Positions 5,859-7,773 of a stretch of 7,773 nt of DNA are shown in pieces (within the stretch, counting starts at the first letter, position 1; every line of letters starts with the position of its first letter). The translations under genes and the position numbers were made by a program. The notes below the pieces were generated by a model. The model did not search any database, had not been told where the DNA came from, and worked only from the letters and a program-made list of their open reading frames with translations. The stretch is from CAJPPJ01 sp963536495 (GTDB taxonomy: Bacteria; Bacillota_I; Bacilli_A; RF39; UBA660): contig CAUTAF010000021.1 in the NCBI GenBank assembly GCA_963536495.1, positions 1-7,773 of the forward strand, written 5' to 3'.

Positions 5859-5922
5859 ACTATATCAACAATTAAAAAAAAAGATGCTGTTCTCTCCCCT
5901 CATGACTAGCATCTTTTTTATT
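5859..5922 (+). ncRNA. Candidate short RNA with a C/U-rich loop
   Basis: If the promoter at 5824-5852 is used, a transcript of about 60 nt ends at the terminator 5877-5919. Its 19-base loop holds CUCUCCCCUC, a composition typical of RNAs that pair with ribosome sites. AGGGG lies upstream of both the rep start and the recombinase start, but the possible pairing is short. It may simply be the convergent terminator of the gene at 5946. Confidence 0.35.
5877..5919. terminator. Bidirectional terminator
   Basis: AAAAAAGATGCT (5877-5888) and AGCATCTTTTTT (5908-5919) form a 12-bp stem around a 19-base loop, with T runs on both strands. It closes the recombinase/ribbon-helix-helix transcript from the right. 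Confidence 0.85.
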
Positions 5923-5945
5923 TATTCTAACTTACTAAATTTTAG

Positions 5946-6473
5946 TTAGTTATGTTTTTTGTAGAACTCCCATAAAATATAAGTTACAAGCTCCCCTTTT
6001 CCAACTTTGTTTTTATATGCCATTTCTACAATTTTGTCATACAACTCTCCATTTACCTTGACTGCCATATTACGATCTAATTTTAGTTTTGCTTCAGCAG
6101 GAATTGTTATTACACCTGCTTCAATGATTTCTACATCTTTATTATCTCTATATCTTTTTACAATTTCTATTAAAGCCTTTAAATTTTCAGTATCTTTAAA
6201 AAAGTTTGATTCTAAATTAGTTAGTTTGTTAGTTGGTTGGTTATTTTCTTCAACTTCTCTATTTTCCACTGTTTTAACTTCTTCTTTTTCTCCAGCTTCT
6301 GAAAATTCTAGGAATACAAGTTCATCAGCTGTAAAATGTTCTTTGTTTTTAGTAAAAAAATCTTTTTTCTTTTTAGTACTACCAAAGTATTTTTTATCTA
6401 TTTCTTTTAAACTTTCTCCCTTTTTTATAGCTTCTTTTATATTATTTATTTTTTGTTCAGTTTGATAGTTCAT
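5946..6473 (-). CDS. Ribbon-helix-helix-like DNA-binding protein
   Basis: 175 residues in three parts. The N-terminal ~60 (QKINNIKEAIKKGESLKEI at 7-25) is helical and charged, possibly a small helix-turn-helix. Residues 60-90 are a Glu/Asn-rich linker. The C-terminal 40 read as a ribbon-helix-helix of the CopG/Arc type: strand NMAVKV (135-140), helix 142-154 (ELYDKIVEMAYKN), turn VGKG (157-160), helix 160-173 (ELVTYILWEFYKK). Such proteins bind inverted or tandem short repeats as dimers and act as copy, partition or transcription repressors. The ribosome site AGGAG (6484-6488) lies 10 bases before the ATG. The gene follows the recombinase by 70 bp with no terminator between, so co-transcription is likely; a perfect inverted repeat fills the gap and may be its operator. 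Exact role unknown. Confidence 0.7.
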   Translation of the reverse strand: MNYQTEQKINNIKEAIKKGESLKEIDKKYFGSTKKKKDFFTKNKEHFTADELVFLEFSEAGEKEEVKTVENREVEENNQPTNKLTNLESNFFKDTENLKALIEIVKRYRDNKDVEIIEAGVITIPAEAKLKLDRNMAVKVNGELYDKIVEMAYKNKVGKGELVTYILWEFYKKHN

Positions 6474-6500
6474 ACTTTTATCACTCCTGTTTTTTATAAA

Positions 6501-6523
6501 AACTAACTAATTGTTAGTTAGTT
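6501..6523. promoter_or_regulatory. Perfect inverted repeat, likely operator
   Basis: AACTAACTAA, TTG spacer, TTAGTTAGTT: 10-bp perfect arms between the recombinase stop and the ribbon-helix-helix gene. No T run follows, so it is not a terminator. A weak -10 (TATAAC, 6526-6521) overlaps its edge. The same TTAGTTA word is the arm of the palindrome in both TIRs. Confidence 0.62.
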
Positions 6524-6543
6524 ATAAGTATGCATCACATTTT

Positions 6544-7134
6544 TTAAATTTCTTTTAGTTTTTTATAAATTGTAGGTCTACTAATATTTATTAATCTTGC
6601 AAGTTCTGATAAATTATAATTACTTTTTCCATTTTTGTATTCTTTTAATAACTCTATCTGTTTATTACTTAATTTTTTCTCTTTACCTCCTATAATAGTA
6701 CCTTTTTTAGAAATCATTTTACCTTCACTATTCTTTTTTAATGCTTCATATCCTTGTCTTTGTCTTTCAAGTAGTGTTTCTCTCTCATGTTGTGCCACCC
6801 AGCTAAATACATTTATTAGTAAATCTGTAATACCTTTATTGGTTGTATCTATCCCTTCCTTAATAAACTTTATTCTAACTTTCATTTCTTTAAGATCTTC
6901 AAGTTCCTTTAAAGTTTCTTTAGTATTTCTACTGAATCTGTCTAAGGAAGTGAATATAAGTACATCTCCTTCTCTTAACTGCAGTTTCAACTTTTTATAT
7001 ACTTCTCTATCTTCAAAATTTTTACCACTTTCTTTTTCTATATAGATTTTATCAACTCCTTCTTTTTCTAATATAGCTTTTTGTCTTTCTTCACTCTGGT
7101 CTACAGTACTGACTCTTATATAACCTATTTTCAT
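6544..7134 (-). CDS. Serine recombinase (resolvase/invertase)
   Basis: Small serine recombinase of the Tn3 resolvase/Hin invertase group, 196 residues, the usual full length. It cuts and rejoins DNA via a covalent 5'-phosphoserine link. Seen: the opening GYIRVST with catalytic Ser9 and Arg7; LDRFSRN at 64-70 carrying Asp65, Arg66 and Arg69; the AQHERETLLERQRQG dimer/E-helix segment at 114-128; and a C-terminal helix-turn-helix at about 173-196 (LSELARLINISRPTIYKKL). On a plasmid the likely task is resolving multimers; inversion or end processing cannot be excluded. No obvious res site was found upstream. The ATG has no good ribosome site nearby: GGGGG sits 16 bases away, and no in-frame alternative start fits it, so translation may be weak. 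Its promoter is at 7225-7253 and it probably shares an mRNA with the next gene. Confidence 0.93.
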   Translation of the reverse strand: MKIGYIRVSTVDQSEERQKAILEKEGVDKIYIEKESGKNFEDREVYKKLKLQLREGDVLIFTSLDRFSRNTKETLKELEDLKEMKVRIKFIKEGIDTTNKGITDLLINVFSWVAQHERETLLERQRQGYEALKKNSEGKMISKKGTIIGGKEKKLSNKQIELLKEYKNGKSNYNLSELARLINISRPTIYKKLKEI

Positions 7135-7224
7135 AAACTTGTAAAATCTACCCCCTTTTTTATACTTTACACTTTCTGATTTTTATAACTGCTGATTTTT
7201 CCATTACTTTAACTTCTTAAAACT

Positions 7225-7253
7225 ATTATACCATATAAGTAAATAAAAGTCTA
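7225..7253 (-). promoter_or_regulatory. Recombinase promoter
   Basis: Minus strand TAGACT (7253-7248), 17 bp, TATAAT (7230-7225), with TGG giving an extended -10. Expected start near 7218, leader about 85 nt. Confidence 0.68.
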
Positions 7254-7271
7254 GTTCATTTTACAATATAA

Positions 7272-7294
7272 CTAACTAATAATTAGATAGTTAG
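7272..7294. repeat. Imperfect TTAGTTAG-type inverted repeat
   Basis: CTAACTA (7272-7278) and TAGTTAG (7288-7294) are exact inverted arms spaced 9 bp, containing a second small symmetry CTAAT-A-ATTAG. It sits 18 bp behind the recombinase -35 and resembles the repeat at 6501-6523, so the same protein may bind it. Confidence 0.5.
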
Positions 7295-7299
7295 AAATA

Positions 7300-7332
7300 A
7301 AAAAAGAAGATATATAAAATACCTTCTTTTTT
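7300..7332 (-). terminator. Terminator of the coiled-coil gene
   Basis: AAAAAAGAAG (7300-7309) pairs with CTTCTTTTTT (7323-7332), 13-base loop, T run on the minus strand, 10 bases past the stop codon at 7342. The A/T symmetry would let it work in both directions. Confidence 0.75.
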
Positions 7333-7341
7333 ATAAACATC

Positions 7342-7644
7342 TTAAAATCTAACTTCTAGTCCTTCACTTTCCAAAACTAACGCTCTAATTTTATTTTCCA
7401 AGTAGGTTACATTGTTTTCTCTAACTTTAATTTTTTTCTGTAATTTTTCTAGTTCTGTAAAAAATTTTAAAAGTTCTTTTCTATTGTTTTTTAACTGCTC
7501 TGTTAAAAGAGCCATTTCTTTATTTAATTCTTTTTTTCTTCCTTCGGAAACATCTACTTTTGAAACTTCAATAGGTACTATAACTTCTTCTTCTTTTTTT
7601 TCTTCTACAACTGCTTCATTAAAATTATTTTCTACATTTTCCAT
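7342..7644 (-). CDS. Short coiled-coil protein, function unknown
   Basis: 100 residues that I do not recognise as a family. The first ~35 are acidic and probably disordered (VVEEKKEEEV at 12-21). Residues 36-93 form one long amphipathic helix with leucines in heptad-like spacing (LLTEQLKNNRKELLKFF at 46-62, ELEKLQKKI at 64-72), predicting a coiled coil and a dimer. No signal peptide, membrane segment or catalytic motif. Start is firm: AGGAGGT at 7652-7658, 7 bases before the ATG, with a promoter at 7670-7698 giving a leader of only about 19 nt. It is the gene nearest the right end, with its own promoter and terminator. A structural or DNA-end accessory role is conceivable, but nothing in the sequence shows it. 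Confidence 0.78.
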   Translation of the reverse strand: MENVENNFNEAVVEEKKEEEVIVPIEVSKVDVSEGRKKELNKEMALLTEQLKNNRKELLKFFTELEKLQKKIKVRENNVTYLENKIRALVLESEGLEVRF

Positions 7645-7669
7645 GTTGTCTACCTCCTAAATTTTTCTT

Positions 7670-7698
7670 ATTATATCAAATTTAATTTTATCCATCAA
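7670..7698 (-). promoter_or_regulatory. Promoter of the coiled-coil gene
   Basis: Minus strand TTGATG (7698-7693), 17 bp, TATAAT (7675-7670), preceded by TGA (extended -10). Start near 7663. It lies 25 bp inside the right TIR. Confidence 0.78.
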
Positions 7699-7722
7699 CT
7701 TTTATTTTCTTTCAAAGGTTAG

Positions 7723-7772
7723 TTAGTTAATTACATGTAATTAACTAACTTAATAGCGATAATGCTAAAGCA
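7723..7772. repeat. Right terminal inverted repeat (50 bp)
   Basis: Exact inverted copy of 2-51. Here the inner palindrome extends to 30 bp (7721-7750) because flanking bases also match. The two ends diverge immediately inside the repeat. See the left copy for interpretation. Confidence 0.93.
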
Positions 7773-7773
7773 C

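Noticed and set aside
6007..6465. Plus-strand open frame of 152 residues
   Set aside because: Mirror of the ribbon-helix-helix gene; no ribosome site or promoter, composition is that of a shadow frame.
6493..6521. CTAACT-N17-TATAAA as promoter of the ribbon-helix-helix gene
   Set aside because: The predicted start would fall inside the gene's own ribosome site, and the -35 is poor; co-transcription with the recombinase is simpler.
6635..7045. Plus-strand open frame of 136 residues
   Set aside because: Opposite the serine recombinase, whose motifs prove the minus-strand reading.
7160..7204. 14-residue leader peptide before the recombinase (MEKSAVIKIRKCKV)
   Set aside because: In frame ATG to TAA within the leader, ending just before GGGGG, but it has no clear ribosome site and no recognisable attenuation codons.
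7412..7660. Plus-strand open frame of 82 residues
   Set aside because: Opposite the coiled-coil gene and running through its ribosome site; no start signal of its own.
1..7773. Self-synthesising transposon (polinton- or casposon-like)
   Set aside because: TIRs and PolB fit, but there is no retroviral-type integrase or Cas1, no target-site duplication can be seen, and an iteron origin indicates a plasmid.

Overview
The window looks like one complete small replicon, most likely a linear plasmid. Bases 2-51 are repeated exactly, inverted, at 7723-7772, so the sequence starts and stops on the same 50-bp terminal inverted repeat (TIR). DNA is very AT-rich. All five large genes and one tiny one lie on the minus strand. 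Start signals are mostly strong AGGAGG sites, promoters are mostly of the extended -10 type (TGnTATAAT), and tryptophan is read from TGG (standard bacterial code). This fits Fusobacteria (Fusobacterium or Leptotrichia) best, with low-GC Firmicutes as the alternative; the host is an inference. No capsid, relaxase, ParA or separate terminal-protein gene was seen.

Layout. Bases 1-180: left TIR and the polymerase terminator. 180-3446: a 1088-residue protein-primed family B DNA polymerase. 3447-3904: its control region, with a minus-strand promoter, a long leader, an opposing antisense RNA and a hairpin over the ribosome site. 3905-5053: a Rep_3-type initiator read from a consensus promoter, followed upstream by four 22-bp iterons (5151-5238) and an AT-rich stretch. 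5480-5925: a cluster of small RNA signals built around a 23-residue hydrophobic peptide, which reads as a type I toxin-antitoxin module. 5946-6473: a ribbon-helix-helix-like DNA-binding protein. 6544-7134: a serine recombinase. 7342-7644: a short coiled-coil protein. Then the right TIR.

How it may work. Two replication logics coexist: iteron/Rep_3 initiation, normally used by circular theta plasmids, and TIRs plus a protein-primed polymerase, normally used by linear replicons. Polymerase expression appears controlled by a countertranscribed RNA acting on a leader with mutually exclusive hairpins, as in classical plasmid copy control. The toxin mRNA and a divergent small RNA share three complementary segments, including matching terminator loops, which would give post-segregational stability. 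The recombinase could resolve multimers. The ribbon-helix-helix protein may read the TTAGTTAG-type inverted repeats found in its own upstream region, upstream of the recombinase promoter and in both TIRs.
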